Assembly: GCA_018398575.1 (NCBI GenBank)
Contig: JAGTXZ010000003.1
Location: 2,914,001-2,978,000 of the forward strand
Source of the DNA: Ampelomyces quisqualis
Taxonomy: Eukaryota > Ascomycota > Dothideomycetes > Pleosporales > Phaeosphaeriaceae
Reading direction: 5' to 3'
DNA: 64,000 nucleotides
The notes below the pieces were generated by a model. That model had not been told where the DNA came from, did no database searches, and worked only from the letters and a program-made list of their open reading frames with translations. Each line of letters starts with the position of its first letter. The first letter of the stretch is position 1. Shown here piece after piece: positions 43,604 through 55,020 of the stretch. Both the position numbers and the translations under genes were made by a program.

Positions 43604-43982
43604 ATGGCGTCCGAACACCAAGACACACACTTCTCCGCCTCCCAAGCCCCAGGCACAGACATGGACAATGAAACACTCTCCTCACTCGAACAAGAAGTCC
43701 TAGATGAATACGCGCGCTTACTAGGCAACTTGAACAACGTACGTCCGTTTCCCCCCTGGCCCACGCCATCGCTGCGCGCGCTAACGCGCCGCACAACAGA
43801 TGTCTGCGCTCCTCGTCGAGCTGTCGAATCATCCCAGTGCGGCGATGCTCGATGGCCTCCGGGGCTTGGAGAGGAAGACGAGTTTGGTGTTTACGTTGCT
43901 TAAGGCGAGTGTGTATAGTATTGTGTTGAATCAGCAGATTGGGGGAGATGGGGATGGGGGAGGGAGTGTGGATGGGCGGTGA
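43604..43982 (+). CDS. DAD3: DASH/Dam1 complex subunit Dad3 (105 aa)
   Basis: Exons 43604-43738 and 43800-43982 flank a 61-bp intron (GTACGT...CAACAG). The core LSSLEQEVLDEYARLLGNLN continues across the junction with MSALLVELSNHPSA and LDGLRGLERKTSLVFTLLKA, which is the Dad3 family signature. Dad3 is a small helical subunit of the fungal-specific DASH ring that couples kinetochores to spindle microtubules. The N-terminus and the Gly-rich C-terminus (GGDGDGGGSVDGR) are extensions. It is convergent with the uS5m gene. Confidence 0.92.
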
Positions 43983-44187
43983 GGGGAATGACGTCGAGGG
44001 ACGGAGAGGGAGGAAGAGGGAGGATGATATGATACCCCGATTATGAAACGAATTTCTATTTTATTTCTTTGGAGACGGGTGGATGCAAGAGGGTGGATAT
44101 GTAGTTGTTTCAAGATGTTGTGTGCGTCGTGTACACCGCTGTCTAACAGTATACATGACAGGTCTACATCTTACAAGCTACCTACGG

Positions 44188-45534
44188 CTAATGTACACTG
44201 CCTCCGTAATACACCTTCCGAACATCAACAAGCTTCTTGCCCCTCGCGCGCGCAATCTCGTCTGGGAGCTTCTGGTTGGTAAGCGCTTCCCACGTCGCCT
44301 TGATGACGTTCATCTTGTTGCGCGAACGGGGCGTTCTGGCAGCGAGATCTTGGAGGCCGGCGGCGCGCGCGAGTTCGAAGATGAGGTGTTGGGTGCGGAG
44401 ACCGAAGCCTGCGATCAAGGTTAATTACTGCATGGTCAAATGTAGTGTGGGGAATTGATGTTTCGTACCAGGCGGTCGTGCAAATAATTGCACTTTTGTC
44501 GCGCCCACCTTCTTTTCCAAATCTCCGAATGTCGTCCTGTTTTCGTATCGTGGAACTGGTCGCATGTTTCTGATTGCGCTCATGATGCTTTGTTTCCTGC
44601 CTTCTTCGGGCTCAACCGACTTGCCTTCGCCCACGCCCAGCAGACCATCCTGGTTGCCGGCCATGGTCAGATAGTATAAACTCCTGATCTTTCCCATGCG
44701 CGTTTGGTTGGTGACGCTGTGGGTGACAAGGGTCTTGATACGCAGATTGCGCAGGTTTTTCTTGTCCCAGCCAAGGTATTGCAGAAGACGCTTTTCGCGG
44801 GGGTCTTCTACCTCCTCGGTGGAGAGGCGGCGGGTTTGGCGTGCCATGCGGTTCTCTAGACGAGGCAGGGAGGGTGCGACAACAGAGTGGCGAGGGTCGG
44901 CGAGGGCTTCTAGGACAGCTGGATTGTCGGACGTGTACGTGACTCGTGGATCCACTGCGGCTTGTGTCAATGCCGCCTCAAGTGCGTCCTGCATTTCCTG
45001 CTCTTGTGCGTCGTTCAGTTGCCCTTCTGGGAAACCGTCGGGGTACATCTTTGCCAGATTCTCGTTCGCCACGCGGGCTATCGCTTCGTCACGCTCGACG
45101 GCGTTGGCTCGCCTGTACTCCAGTCTGCCTTCAATATCCTCCGGGCCTAGCCTAGGCCGGTAGTCGGTCACGGGATCGACTTCTGCGAGATCATCCTCAT
45201 ATGGCAGCCGCCACGGATCAGTCCGCCGTTGGCCTTGAATCAAGACATCGCGGGGGTCGATTGTGGTTTCGGCGGCCTTGATGGCGGCAATTTGGGAGGG
45301 GCTGTATTGCTTCGCAAGCAGAGTCGTCTCCGAGGTGTCGTACTTGGGGTACTCGGCCTCAGCGGCCTGGTTCAGAAGCTTGAGATCATCGGCCTTGATC
45401 GACGGGTAGTGTGGGCGCCGCTTGCGTGCTTGTCGTGATGCTGAGGTTTGGAACCATCGTTGCGGCGTCGCCTTGGGCAAGGTGGTGGATGCAGCCTTTG
45501 TAAAGAGACAGCGGGCGGGTCGACAGACACTCAT
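44188..45534 (-). CDS. mitochondrial ribosomal protein uS5m (428 aa)
   Basis: Exon 1 (45534-44469) and exon 2 (44408-44188) flank a 60-bp intron (GTACGA...GATCGCAG). The start is the first in-frame ATG and gives a basic, hydroxylated presequence typical of mitochondrial import (MSVCRPARCLFTKAASTTLP). After a long fungal-specific N-terminal region, the S5 RNA-binding fold appears (IRSLYYLTMAGNQDGLLGVG). The S5 C-terminal domain follows (KVQLFARPPGFGLRTQHLIF, then ELARAAGLQDLAART) and NKMNVIKATWEAL. uS5 lies at the decoding-site side of the small mitoribosomal subunit. It is divergent from Trm2, with only 190 bp between start codons. Confidence 0.9.
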
Positions 45535-45723
45535 CGTATGGGCCGTCCCGTGGGAGGTCAATTGGGCGTCGGGGACTGCGGAACAAGGCGCATTGGCGCG
45601 ACGGGCTGCTCCTCCACAGGTGAAGTTCAAGCGTCGAGAAAAAGATGCGCTAGCCGGCGTGGCCAATGGCCGCCTTTCCCATCTGAGTGACTAACGTGAC
45701 TTTTTCCATCTCACATATTCTGC

Positions 45724-47517
45724 ATGTTCTCACGATCGTTAACCCGACCGCTGCGGACTTTACGGGCTGGATCACGAGGGTTGAATATTGCCAGATACAA
45801 CATGGCATCTTCGGCAGACAACGTGGCCCCGATTGAGAGCTTCGGAGAAAAGCGACATGCCGATACACCATTGAGGAGCGAGGAAGAGTCACGGGGAAGC
45901 TACAGGTTCAAGAACAAGCGCATGAAGAATGGCCATGCTGTGGGAAGTAAGATTCTGAAAACCAACGGCAGCAATGAGGAGGTGTTACTGGAGGACGTCA
46001 CGGCGCTCATTAAGACGATCAACCTTCGAAAAGATGGAAGCGCAACTTCAAAAGCGCTGCCTGAAAGGCTCGCAGAGATCGAAGTCACCATCAAGGACAT
46101 ATCATCCACTGGAGATGGACTTGGCTTCCAAAAAGGCTCGGACTCGGACCAGGTTTACGTTGTCCCATTCACAGCGCCTGGCGACACGGTGACCGCCAAG
46201 ATCTTCAAGCACTTCGAGAAGGAGAAGTACTCCATGGCCGACTTTGTCAAGGTCAATACGCCCTCACCACATCGCGATCAGTCTCTGGTCAAGTGCCCGT
46301 ACTTCTCCTCCTGCTCAGGATGCCAGTTCCAGATGCTTCCCTATGACTTCCAGCTACAACACAAACGGTCCATTGTAGAGAAAGCATACAAGAATTTCTC
46401 CAATCTCCCGCCAGAACTCATCCCAACAATTGGCGACACCATTGGTTCACCACTCCAGTACGGCTACCGCACGAAACTGACACCTCACTTCGACGGCCCA
46501 CCAGACGCAAGACGAAGCGACGGCCGCAACGGCATCAAGCGCTCCTTCAAGGAAATGCCCCCGATCGGCTTCATGAAGAAAGGCACCCGCATAACCATGG
46601 ACATTGAAGACTGTCCCATCGGCACCGACGCCGTCCGCAACGGCAACAAGCGCGAGCGCAAACGCGTCGCCGACCAACTCTCCACATACCGCAAAGGCGC
46701 GACACTCCTCCTCCGCGAATCCACCGAACGCATCGCCAAATCCGAATACGATGCCTCGCAAGAAGATGATCCCGACGCCATCATCGAGGACCGTGGAGAC
46801 GGCTTCATCCACCGCAAAACATGCGTCACCGACCCCAACGCCACATCCACCGAATACATCGACGACACATTCCAATTCGTCAATCCAGCAGGGAGTTTCT
46901 TCCAAAACAACAACTCCATCCTCCCCATCTTCACACAATACATCCGCCAACACATCCTGCCCTCCAGCCCCTCGCACCGCATAACGCACCTCATAGACGC
47001 ATACTCGGGCTCCGGCCTCTTCACAATCACCCTCTCCACCCTGTTCAAATCCAGCCTCGGCATCGACATCTCCACCTCGTCCATCTCCTCCGCCACCCAC
47101 AACGCCCGACTCAATGCCCTCGATGAATCGTCCACGCGCTTCATCGCGGCTGATGCAGCCAGGCTGTTCGAAGCAATTGATTCCCCCGCCGCCGAAACCG
47201 TCGTCATGATCGACCCGCCGCGCAAAGGCTGCGATGAGAGCTTTTTAAAACAATTGGTCGGCTACGGGCCCGCTAGAGTCGTGTATGTGAGTTGTAATGT
47301 GCACACGCAGGCGAGGGATGTGGGTGTTTTGGTGGGCGGGATGAGTGGTGTGGACGGTGGGTTTGGTCCAGGGAAGGGGTGTTATGAAGTGGAGAGTTTG
47401 AGGGGGTTTGATTTTTTTCCGATGACGGGGCATGTCGAGGGTGTGGCGGTGTTGAGGAGGAAGCCGGACAAGGAGGAGAATGGGACTGGCGGGCTGGATG
47501 CCGTTGAGGAGAAGTAG
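45724..47517 (+). CDS. tRNA (uracil-5-)-methyltransferase Trm2 type (597 aa)
   Basis: Intronless gene. Residues about 115-175 form a TRAM-like RNA-binding region. A CxxxxxCxxC cluster (KCPYFSSCSGCQFQ) follows. The SAM-binding motif is HLIDAYSGSGLFTI. The later motifs are VVMIDPPRKGCDE and VYVSCNVHTQARD, the latter holding the catalytic Cys, and the end is FFPMTGHVEGVAVLRR, standard for RNA m5U methyltransferases. In yeast Trm2 makes m5U54 in tRNA. The basic N-terminus (MFSRSLTRPLRTLRAGSRG) may be a mitochondrial presequence; a second ATG at residue 27 could give a shorter nuclear/cytosolic form. This dual targeting is inference. Confidence 0.9.
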   Translation: MFSRSLTRPLRTLRAGSRGLNIARYNMASSADNVAPIESFGEKRHADTPLRSEEESRGSYRFKNKRMKNGHAVGSKILKTNGSNEEVLLEDVTALIKTINLRKDGSATSKALPERLAEIEVTIKDISSTGDGLGFQKGSDSDQVYVVPFTAPGDTVTAKIFKHFEKEKYSMADFVKVNTPSPHRDQSLVKCPYFSSCSGCQFQMLPYDFQLQHKRSIVEKAYKNFSNLPPELIPTIGDTIGSPLQYGYRTKLTPHFDGPPDARRSDGRNGIKRSFKEMPPIGFMKKGTRITMDIEDCPIGTDAVRNGNKRERKRVADQLSTYRKGATLLLRESTERIAKSEYDASQEDDPDAIIEDRGDGFIHRKTCVTDPNATSTEYIDDTFQFVNPAGSFFQNNNSILPIFTQYIRQHILPSSPSHRITHLIDAYSGSGLFTITLSTLFKSSLGIDISTSSISSATHNARLNALDESSTRFIAADAARLFEAIDSPAAETVVMIDPPRKGCDESFLKQLVGYGPARVVYVSCNVHTQARDVGVLVGGMSGVDGGFGPGKGCYEVESLRGFDFFPMTGHVEGVAVLRRKPDKEENGTGGLDAVEEK

Positions 47518-47688
47518 GATTAGATTCGAGCATTGATTTCTGTGGATTTGCACGACTATGGCGGGGATCGATGTGACGAGATCATGCGATGAAATATGGT
47601 CTCATTGGTGGACTTTTGCAGTTATCTCATGCTCGCTCAAAGTGATCTTCCGATATGCCACCAGACACTTATATTGAACTGCTCTATC

Positions 47689-49228
47689 TTACGTGCTACC
47701 CGGTCCACCTAGCAGCGCAAACCTTCGGACAATGCTCGGACCTATCTCGTCGTACTCTGCCTTAGTGTGGCAGTAGCTCTTGAACTCTGGTGTCTGGCCC
47801 AGCAAACTTCCTCCAAACCATGGGCCGTGTCTTTGTCTCTTGTGAGTGATGACCGAAACTTCTAGACCTCCGCTCTTTGCACCTCCGCTCCTCGCTTCCG
47901 AGGCCTTAATCCTGGCGTCTACGAGATGCCGAATATCACGCTGTAGACGTCGCCCAAAGTCCTTGTAAAGCGTCGAACCTCCGGAAAGCACAATGTTCTT
48001 GTACAGTCCTCTCCGCACGTCGATGGGGGAAGTCTGAATAACGTTGTCGACAATCGTTGGGAGAGGGGTCAGGAAGTCGGAGGAGTAGATCTCGGGGTTG
48101 AAGAAGATCTCGGGCGCGAGGAAGCGTTCGTAACCGACGTCGACGGTAGTCGTCTTGCCATTGGGATAGTTGACGACATGCTGTTTGAATCGGTCGTCGG
48201 ACTCGCGGTCGTAGCGTGCAAACTCCTTTACGATATCTGGGCACACATAGCAGTATTCCTCCTTGATGCGCTCCGCCGTCTGGAGAGAGCTGTCAGGCTC
48301 GCCACGCTCTCGGAGCAGCGACTGAACAAATTGAGTGATGTCTCGACCTGCAATTGGCACACTTTTGATTGACGAACCAATAACGTAGCCTTCGGCAACA
48401 GGGATAACGTGAGTCACACCGGCGCCAGAATCAATGACGGTGCCTGTGAGGGACCGGTCTTGGACCTTGGAGCTTGTCCATGATGCGGCCAGGGCAAGGA
48501 CAGCTTGTACGGCAATGTAGAGACCGGCAACGTTGAATGACTCGAACATGATCTCGGCCGTGGCCTCGCGGTTCTCGGGAGGGTTGAGGGGCTGCCCACC
48601 GTCAGTATTGTGCGATTCTACAATCTGCCAGAGTGTTGCGTACAGGCTCGGTAAGCAGGAAGTGGTGGTCCTCGGGCTCCACCCTCAAGTACTTGAATAT
48701 CGAGTTAGACCAGAAGCGCTCCATGAGATCCTGGCAATGTCAGTATGTTCTCCCCGTCAGTATAAACACAGTTGCATACCCAGTTGTCTATTTGACCGTG
48801 CCTGATTGGGTAGTTGATGCCATAGCCGGTGCCTGCTGCTGCCGCGAGGGCCTCGTCCCCGATGAAGAAGTCCAAGTCTTCGGTACCACGTTTGCCCGAG
48901 AGGTGCCCGCCTGGCCCAGCGCCGCCAGTCAGGAAGGAGGGCTTGTTTGCGACCGCAGGACGTCCGGAGCCCGAGCCGCCGCTGCCGCCTGTTGGGCCTT
49001 TGGTGGCTATCGCGGTGGGGAAGACGAAGGAGGGGGAGTCGTTGCCGGCGAAACCTGGGAGTCGGTTGTTACTACAGCACGAGCTTGCGTTGAGGGCAGG
49101 CCAGCACACCTAGCTTCGAGTAGCCCGTGCCGCTGCAGGCCAGCGTCAGTACTCAATCGCAACGTGGGGGCCCGCAGGCAGCTGGGAGCTTACTTGTCCA
49201 TGACAACGGCGGGGGTTTGGGACGCCAT
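47689..49228 (-). CDS. ARP3: actin-related protein 3, Arp2/3 complex (440 aa)
   Basis: Five exons: 49228-49194, 49132-49110 (23 nt), 49054-48780, 48730-48644 and 48591-47689. The product starts MASQTPAVVMDNGTGYSKLG, giving the actin-fold phosphate-1 loop. It continues GFAGNDSPSFVFPTAIA, then a Gly/Ser-rich insertion, FIGDEA, and the adenosine-side motifs TGTVIDSGAGVTHVIPVAEG and KNIVLSGGSTLYKDFGRRL. It ends with WFGGSLLGQTPEF and the usual Arp3 C-terminus. Arp3 with Arp2 forms the template for branched actin filaments used in endocytosis and hyphal growth. The two short first exons fit the family's conserved N-terminus exactly. Confidence 0.95.
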
Positions 49229-50033
49229 CTTTGCTGCTGCTCGCGGAGAGGGTCGGTTTCGGGAAGCAGCTTGGGCGCGTCCGTTGGTGCAAGGAGGGGC
49301 GCGCGATTGGGGCGTTGAGGCGTCTTGGTCAGCGTAGTGGGATGCGCGGAGGCGGAGGCTGGTGGACGATGTGGGCTTGCTCACGGATCAGGCACGCCCC
49401 GCTCCGCCCACTCCGCCCTTGGCAGCAGCGGAAACGAGTCCCAAGGGCGGGGGACTCGGCGCGATACAACTACATGTGCATCCGACCGACGGCGTGCGAC
49501 CATGTGCCTCCAAACACCATCGTGCTACTTCCCGTCTCACTACAGGCAACTGCTGCATTGATGGAGTTACGTGTCGACACCCACATGGCTCCGGAAACCG
49601 CGTGAGGAAGGAGCTGTCGACCTCAACACTTACCTCTTACCTCTTGACTGACCGCTCCCTCACTAACACGCAACCCTATTGCTCGCCAGTACTCTCCCAC
49701 TCTCGTTGCTTCAAGACTGCCCCGTCTTCTTTTCCCGCCTTGTCACCGCTACGGCGATCCCATTCATTTCCATTCTTTCCGCATCCTGTCCGACCCACCT
49801 AAGAAATCCTCACGCCTCTCAATCTCCCTAATTTCCCTTGCCCTCCATCGACACCAATGACCACTTACCACTAGTTCGATACACCGTGCACATTCTCATC
49901 TGCGGACTGCCATAGACCCTCAGGCATCAGACGGAACAGAACAACTACCAGACCTTCACCCTCCAGTCACAAACGGGACAAGATAGGTCCGTCATTTCGC
50001 CAGATCCGACAACGCCTCTTCACATCCAAGGGC
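49229..50033. promoter_or_regulatory. divergent upstream region of ARP3 and the taspase-like gene
   Basis: About 800 bp separate the two start codons. No gene is seen. The right half (about 49610-49900) is pyrimidine-rich on the plus strand, as expected for a fungal promoter and 5' leader of the plus-strand gene. Confidence 0.45.
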
Positions 50034-52121
50034 ATGTCGGGTCCCTCACGCCAGCACCCGGCGACCGACGGCACTCAGTCAGCCGACTCGCACACAAGAA
50101 AAGCCTCGCGTAGTCCGCCCAGCGACGATGTGTGCTGCATTTACGTGCATGCAGGCGCCGGCTACCACAGTCATCAGAATGAGAAGATACACCTCGAAGC
50201 ATGTAATGAGTGCGTAATGATCAGTCACGTAGACTCGCAATACTTGTGCACCGACTGACCTGACTGTAGCGCCGCACAGCTGGCTATGCTGATTTTGAAG
50301 AACGGCGGCTCCGCTGTTGATGCTGTAGAGGCTGCCATCAAGACGCTCGAAGACAGAGAGATCACAAACGCGGGGTATGGAAGCAACCTCGCCATGGACG
50401 GTGTCGTTGAATGCGATGCTGCCATTGTGGACCACCATGGTCGCAGTGGTGCCGTGGGTGCTGTCGCCCGTAAGTGCTATACAGTATGATACAGAGCTCA
50501 CTTGACAAGTCATCACAGAGATCAAGAACCCAATCTCATTGGCGCGCTTAGTCCACCAGCACTCAATGCATTCCCTGACTTTGCGCCGCGTCCCGCCGAA
50601 CCTACTCGTCGCTCAAGGTGCCACTGAATTCGCTGTCGAAATGGGTATGCCCATTTTACCCCATGATGCCCTTGTATCTCCGGCTGCTAAAGAGCGTTGG
50701 CTTCGCTGGAGAGCTGATCTTCGGGCTGCTGAGCGCAAAGGCAGGAAATCGGGCAATCATCCCTCATGTTGGAAGGTGAGGAGCGATGTCGCGCCTGAAG
50801 ATGAGATGTTGCAGAACAGGATCCGCGAACAGCACACGGAGAATATGCTGCGCGATATGGCCCCTGCATATAGATCGTCATCACCATCTGACGAGAACCT
50901 CTGCTATACCACCGAGGATGACTCTACTACGCCCTCCAATCCTTCTCTTTTTCATTCCGAGCGCTCTTCGGGTTCCTGGCGCAGTGCAGATCGCATAATG
51001 ACACCAGACACGTCTGATCAGCCTACAGCACCTGGGACGACTCGGCCTCAGACCATTACCGAATCTTCACGTAGTGCTTTCATCAACAGCACCCAAAAGG
51101 TTCCAACCATAGGCCAATACAAAGGCCACCTGGGAAGCCAGAACATGAGCCCTGATGCCTTCACAGAAGATACTGAGATGGAGGAGTTACAAAATGGACC
51201 TCTTCACACGGCGTCCACTCCGGGGCACCAGTCCTGGGCGGATGGCTCTAGCGAAGATTCGGGTTCGGCGTCGAGCTCCAATACGATGAAGGCGCACCAT
51301 TCGAACCAACCACTGCTCGCAGCTGTTATCATTCCGCTACCCGTAACACCTCCCGAGAAGGAGGTTGTAGCACCCACGCCGCTTGCGACAACACCACTGA
51401 GCCATGTCAAAGAAACCGCTCCACTCCCACCAGGACCCGGAACCTTTCTTCCCGCACAGCCCAAACCAGAGGAGGACCACATCACAGACACTGTCGGGGC
51501 AATTGCGGTTGATAGCTGGGGTAACATTGCCTGCGGCGCTTCATCCGGTGGCATCGGCATGAAATATCGAGGTCGTGTCGGGCCAGCCGCTCTGGTCGGT
51601 GTTGGTGCCGCTGTTATACCAACGGACCCAGAAGACCCGGAACAGGCGTGTGTAGCGACCGTTACCAGCGGAACAGGCGAGCACATGGCAACGACCATGG
51701 CTGCTACAGTCTGCGCAGAGCGCTTGTACCAAGGTGTCAAGAAGAGCCGAGGCGGAGAGTACGTTGAAGTGTCGGAAGACGAGGCTCTCCAGGCAATGAT
51801 CGAGAATGATTTTATGGGTAAGTCAGCGATGACTTGATGTAATCACCAGCTCTCTGACACAACCCAGGTCATCCAAGCGTCAAGAACAGCAACTCTGCGG
51901 GTGCAATTGGCATCCTAGGGCTCAAGAAAATCAGTGGTGGCATGCTGCTTTACTTCGGGCACAACACCGATTCCTTCGCTATGGCCTCCATGTCTTCAGA
52001 TGATCTTGTTCCCAAGTGTACCATGTCCCGCAGCAAGGGTGGCGGCCAAATTGCACAAGGCGGCCGCATGCTACCATTGCAACGCATCAAGAGGGCGAAA
52101 CCGACCCAGCGATACAGATGA
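50034..52121 (+). CDS. taspase/asparaginase-family Ntn hydrolase (642 aa)
   Basis: Exons 50034-50209, 50270-50469, 50519-51817 and 51868-52121. Family features: VHAGAGYHS near residue 40, LKNGGSAVDAVEAAI, and NAGYGSNLAMDGVVECDAAI. After a long Ser/Pro-rich insertion the catalytic Thr appears in DTVGAIAVDSWGN at residue about 450. GIGMKYRGRVG and TSGTGEHMATTMAA follow. In this family (peptidase T2: asparaginases, glycosylasparaginase, taspase) the precursor cleaves itself before that Thr, which becomes the nucleophile. The VxxHAG and GYGSNL arrangement and the long loop resemble taspase-like fungal proteins more than short plant-type asparaginases. The natural substrate cannot be inferred. Confidence 0.85.
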
Positions 52122-52819
52122 CGAGAACAACAAGCTAAAATGCAGCATCTTAGCTGTTTCCCACAGCATTGACTTCCGGTCTTTCGTGCGTCAGTCCGCC
52201 CATCAGGGCACAACTAATCACCGACCGCCACAATGCGGCTCTCCTCGACACTGATTAGTGTTACTTCACCTTTTTTCCGGTCTTGATGTGTGCATAGCGA
52301 GCATCTTCAGTAATTCTATACCCTCTGCATTACGAGCCACCTATATGATGGAGCAGCTTAGCTGCCTTTCTCTTCCCGCGAGTGAGGTTACATGGTGTGG
52401 TGGTAGACCAAAATTCCGAATGATAATAATCAAACCCATCCTATCTCGTTTTCGTAATTGGTATGGTATGTGTCGCGAGTTTCATTCCAGCTTTATTTTA
52501 CAGCACACTGATCCAAGCATATCAACTCAACACGTTGCGAATTCCCAACCATTCATCGAGCTCAAACTGTAAGCACAAACTTAGAACCAAGGATAGTAGC
52601 GTTACCTCGTCGGCACTATCTCGCAACATTGATGCATGGCCGACAAACATTACCCACAACAACGCCCCTGTACTATTGTCCTCCATTCCAGTATGTTTTT
52701 GTACAATGCTGCAAAATTGACGTGCCAAAACATGGTATCGCGCTTGTCCATGTCCGTATTCGGGCATCAGCTTCGTCATGGTTGCTACGAGCGTCAGGTG
52801 AGCCGGATTTTGGAGTGGA
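52122..52819. other. intergenic, start of an accessory, pseudogene-rich stretch
   Basis: No intact gene. A short frame near 52693 (MFLYNAAKLTCQ) could be the remnant first exon of the dehydrogenase pseudogene that follows, because a plausible intron (GTGAGC at 52798 to CCCCAG) connects them; this is weak. Confidence 0.4.
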
Positions 52820-53400
52820 ATCTAAGTGCCCCCAGGGTATGTGGAGAGGACTTTGCTCCTGACTGGATCCAACAATGGGCTTGGTCTGCAAATATCTCGA
52901 CATGTCATTGCATCTTCAACGTCGCGTGTTATCTTCGCAGTACGCAACGTCGGCGCGGGAGAGACTGCTAAAGCCGACGTAGAGAGGCGTCAAGGCATGG
53001 AAGAAGTCTGGCATCTCGATCTTGCATTTTACTCATCGGTCAAGAAGGTCGCAGCCAAGGCTGAGAAGGAGCTGGACCGACTCGGAAGAGTGGTTGAGAA
53101 CACGCGCATTGTGTTGGAAAAATAGACAACAGCTGAGGGCGTGGAGACAAGCAATACTGTCGACGTTGTCAACATCATGTGTCTTGGAGTACTGCTGATG
53201 CCAGAAATAACTCAAAGCGATAAAAAAACTATGGCAATAGAAGCTCGTCTGGTCTTTCTAGTCAGCGGCCTAGGCTTCGAAAATACATCGGAAGAGCAAT
53301 TAGAAGTCCGGTTCGATGTCTTGAATGGTATCATTATTCAACGGGTAGACGCCTGCCCTTGGATCTGCAGCGCAAGTCCTTCTGTGTCGAGGACAGATTG
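52820..53400 (+). pseudogene. decayed short-chain dehydrogenase (SDR)
   Basis: The frame reads LLLTGSNNGLGLQISRHV (the Rossmann TGxxxGxG motif), VIFAVRNVGAGETAKADVE, EVWHLDLAFYSSVK and VVENTRIVLEK. A TAG at 53123 follows, where this family normally has Trp. The same frame resumes with TTAEGVETSNTVDVVNIMCL and LGVLLMPEI, then degrades after about 53330. The catalytic YxxxK segment is not found. The gene therefore lost its active site and carries a stop consistent with TGG-to-TAG change. Its neighbours are further pseudogenes and one intact epoxide hydrolase. Confidence 0.7.
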
Positions 53401-53965
53401 ATGAGAACAAACTGTTGGCGCTTCATCGCGTGACAGAAGCATCGCCGGGGTCAAATTGCCAATCAGATTTTTCTGTTATTCTTTGAGAGTACTTCTGTGC
53501 TGCCCTTATCCCGAGAAGTAGCGCTAACGATCTGTTCGTGGGGACACTGTATGGGAGCATGTTGAGGTTTCTAAGCCAACCACCCGGATCCAACGAAGGC
53601 GGGATTTTCCCACAATGTTAGACAAAGACTGTGTTGCGGGTTTGTGGTCCTCCGCACGTACTAAGAAGATGACGAGCCGGGCCAAAGCGCGCTACGCCCT
53701 CGGTCATTAACTAATCAACCCTGCAGCCCTTCCTTGTATACCCACACACGTGGTCCAATAATCAGATCAAGGTGGAACTGCGAGTGGTATCATTCGTCCG
53801 TGTTGGGCGGATGTAAGCGGAGTCGTCCCCGCTTGGTGAGACTTATAAGAGACTTGTAGCCGATACACGACTGATCATTTCTTCTTGAGCAACAATAACA
53901 TAAATTTGATACATTGACTGCTTTCGCAAAGATTTCGATCCGACGACGAAAACCAACACAACAGC
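53401..53965. promoter_or_regulatory. upstream region of the epoxide hydrolase
   Basis: Contains a CCAAT at 53755-53759 and a TATAA at 53844-53848, about 120 bp before the ATG. This is a plausible core-promoter arrangement, inferred from spacing only. The left part may include eroded 3' sequence of the dehydrogenase pseudogene. Confidence 0.4.
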
Positions 53966-54991
53966 ATGGAGGCTTACACTGCACACGACATAAAGCACAA
54001 GAATGGCGAGACCACGCACTACTATGAAGGAGGGACCAAGAACGGCATTCCTCTAATCTTCATACATGGATGGCCCGATATAGCAGAGGCGTGGAAGCAT
54101 CAACTAGCCCACTTCTCTGCACAAAAAGCGTACAGGACCATTGCACTTGACATGCGCGGCTACGGCGGCTCATCTGCGCCCAAAGACAAACGTGCATACT
54201 CGCTGGAAGTCCTTGTGGGGGAGATGGTTGACTTTGTTGGACAATTAGGTATCAAGCAAGCAGTCTGGATTGGCCATGATTGGGGCTGTGGGGTCGTCAA
54301 CGCACTCGCAGCGCATCACCCTGAATTGTTCATTGCGCTTGCAGTCCTGGCAGTACCGTACCACACGATCGAGTATGGACTTGATTATCTCAAGCAATTC
54401 ATCAACCGCAACATCTATCCGGAGAATGAATACGAGTATGGCCAATGGGCATACATGAGGTTCTACGAGCTTGAGCCAGAGAAGAGTGTCCAGGCATTCG
54501 ATGGACAAATAGAAAAGATCACAAAGGTCTTGTACGCCAAACATGATCCGCGCAACTACGGCAAGCCATCCCCGACTGGCGAAGTTTTGAAGGATGGCGG
54601 CTGGTTCAAGGGTCATCCAGAGCAACTGCCCGATATTCCGCTCGAGTATACCTCTCTCGACGAGTCGTTGCTCAAGAACTTGATCAACAGCCACCAAGCC
54701 CACGGCTTCTTTCCCCCAACGGCATACTACCTGAATCACGATGTCAACGCTGAGTACGCAACGAGTGCAAAGAACAACGGAGTGTTGGGGTTCCCTGTGC
54801 TCTTTATTGATGCGAAGCATGACTCTGTGTGTTCGCCAAGCACATCCCCCAAATTCAAAGAGGTTCAGGCAGAATTCACAAAGGACTTGACATATGAAAC
54901 AGTCGAGTCAGGGCACTGGGTTCAATTGGAGAAGCCCAAAGAGGTCAATGAGGCTATAGGAAAATGGCTCAATGCGAAAGTGGCGAAATGA
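53966..54991 (+). CDS. soluble epoxide hydrolase-like alpha/beta hydrolase (341 aa)
   Basis: Intronless and intact. Oxyanion-hole motif HGWP is at residues 34-37, the nucleophile is Asp105 in IGHDWGCG, the charge-relay acid is about Asp286 (AKHDSVC), and the catalytic His is about His317 (ESGHWVQ). The lid region carries the expected Tyr residues (AYMRFYELE and TAYYLNHDVN). Members open epoxides to diols by an Asp-ester intermediate, in detoxification or secondary metabolism. No signal peptide, so probably cytosolic. It is the only intact gene in a 7-kb stretch of broken genes. Confidence 0.9.
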   Translation: MEAYTAHDIKHKNGETTHYYEGGTKNGIPLIFIHGWPDIAEAWKHQLAHFSAQKAYRTIALDMRGYGGSSAPKDKRAYSLEVLVGEMVDFVGQLGIKQAVWIGHDWGCGVVNALAAHHPELFIALAVLAVPYHTIEYGLDYLKQFINRNIYPENEYEYGQWAYMRFYELEPEKSVQAFDGQIEKITKVLYAKHDPRNYGKPSPTGEVLKDGGWFKGHPEQLPDIPLEYTSLDESLLKNLINSHQAHGFFPPTAYYLNHDVNAEYATSAKNNGVLGFPVLFIDAKHDSVCSPSTSPKFKEVQAEFTKDLTYETVESGHWVQLEKPKEVNEAIGKWLNAKVAK

Positions 54992-55020
54992 GCATCGGTA
55001 TTTCCTAAGCTATAGGAATA

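Noticed and set aside
46447..47225. Long minus-strand frames opposite Trm2
   Set aside because: They mirror the codon structure of the plus-strand methyltransferase and have low-complexity composition.
51820..51839. Reading the taspase-like gene to the stop at 51837
   Set aside because: GTAAGT at 51818 and ACCCAG before 51868 define an intron, and the downstream exon restores the conserved C-terminal GHPSVKNSNSAGAIG segment.
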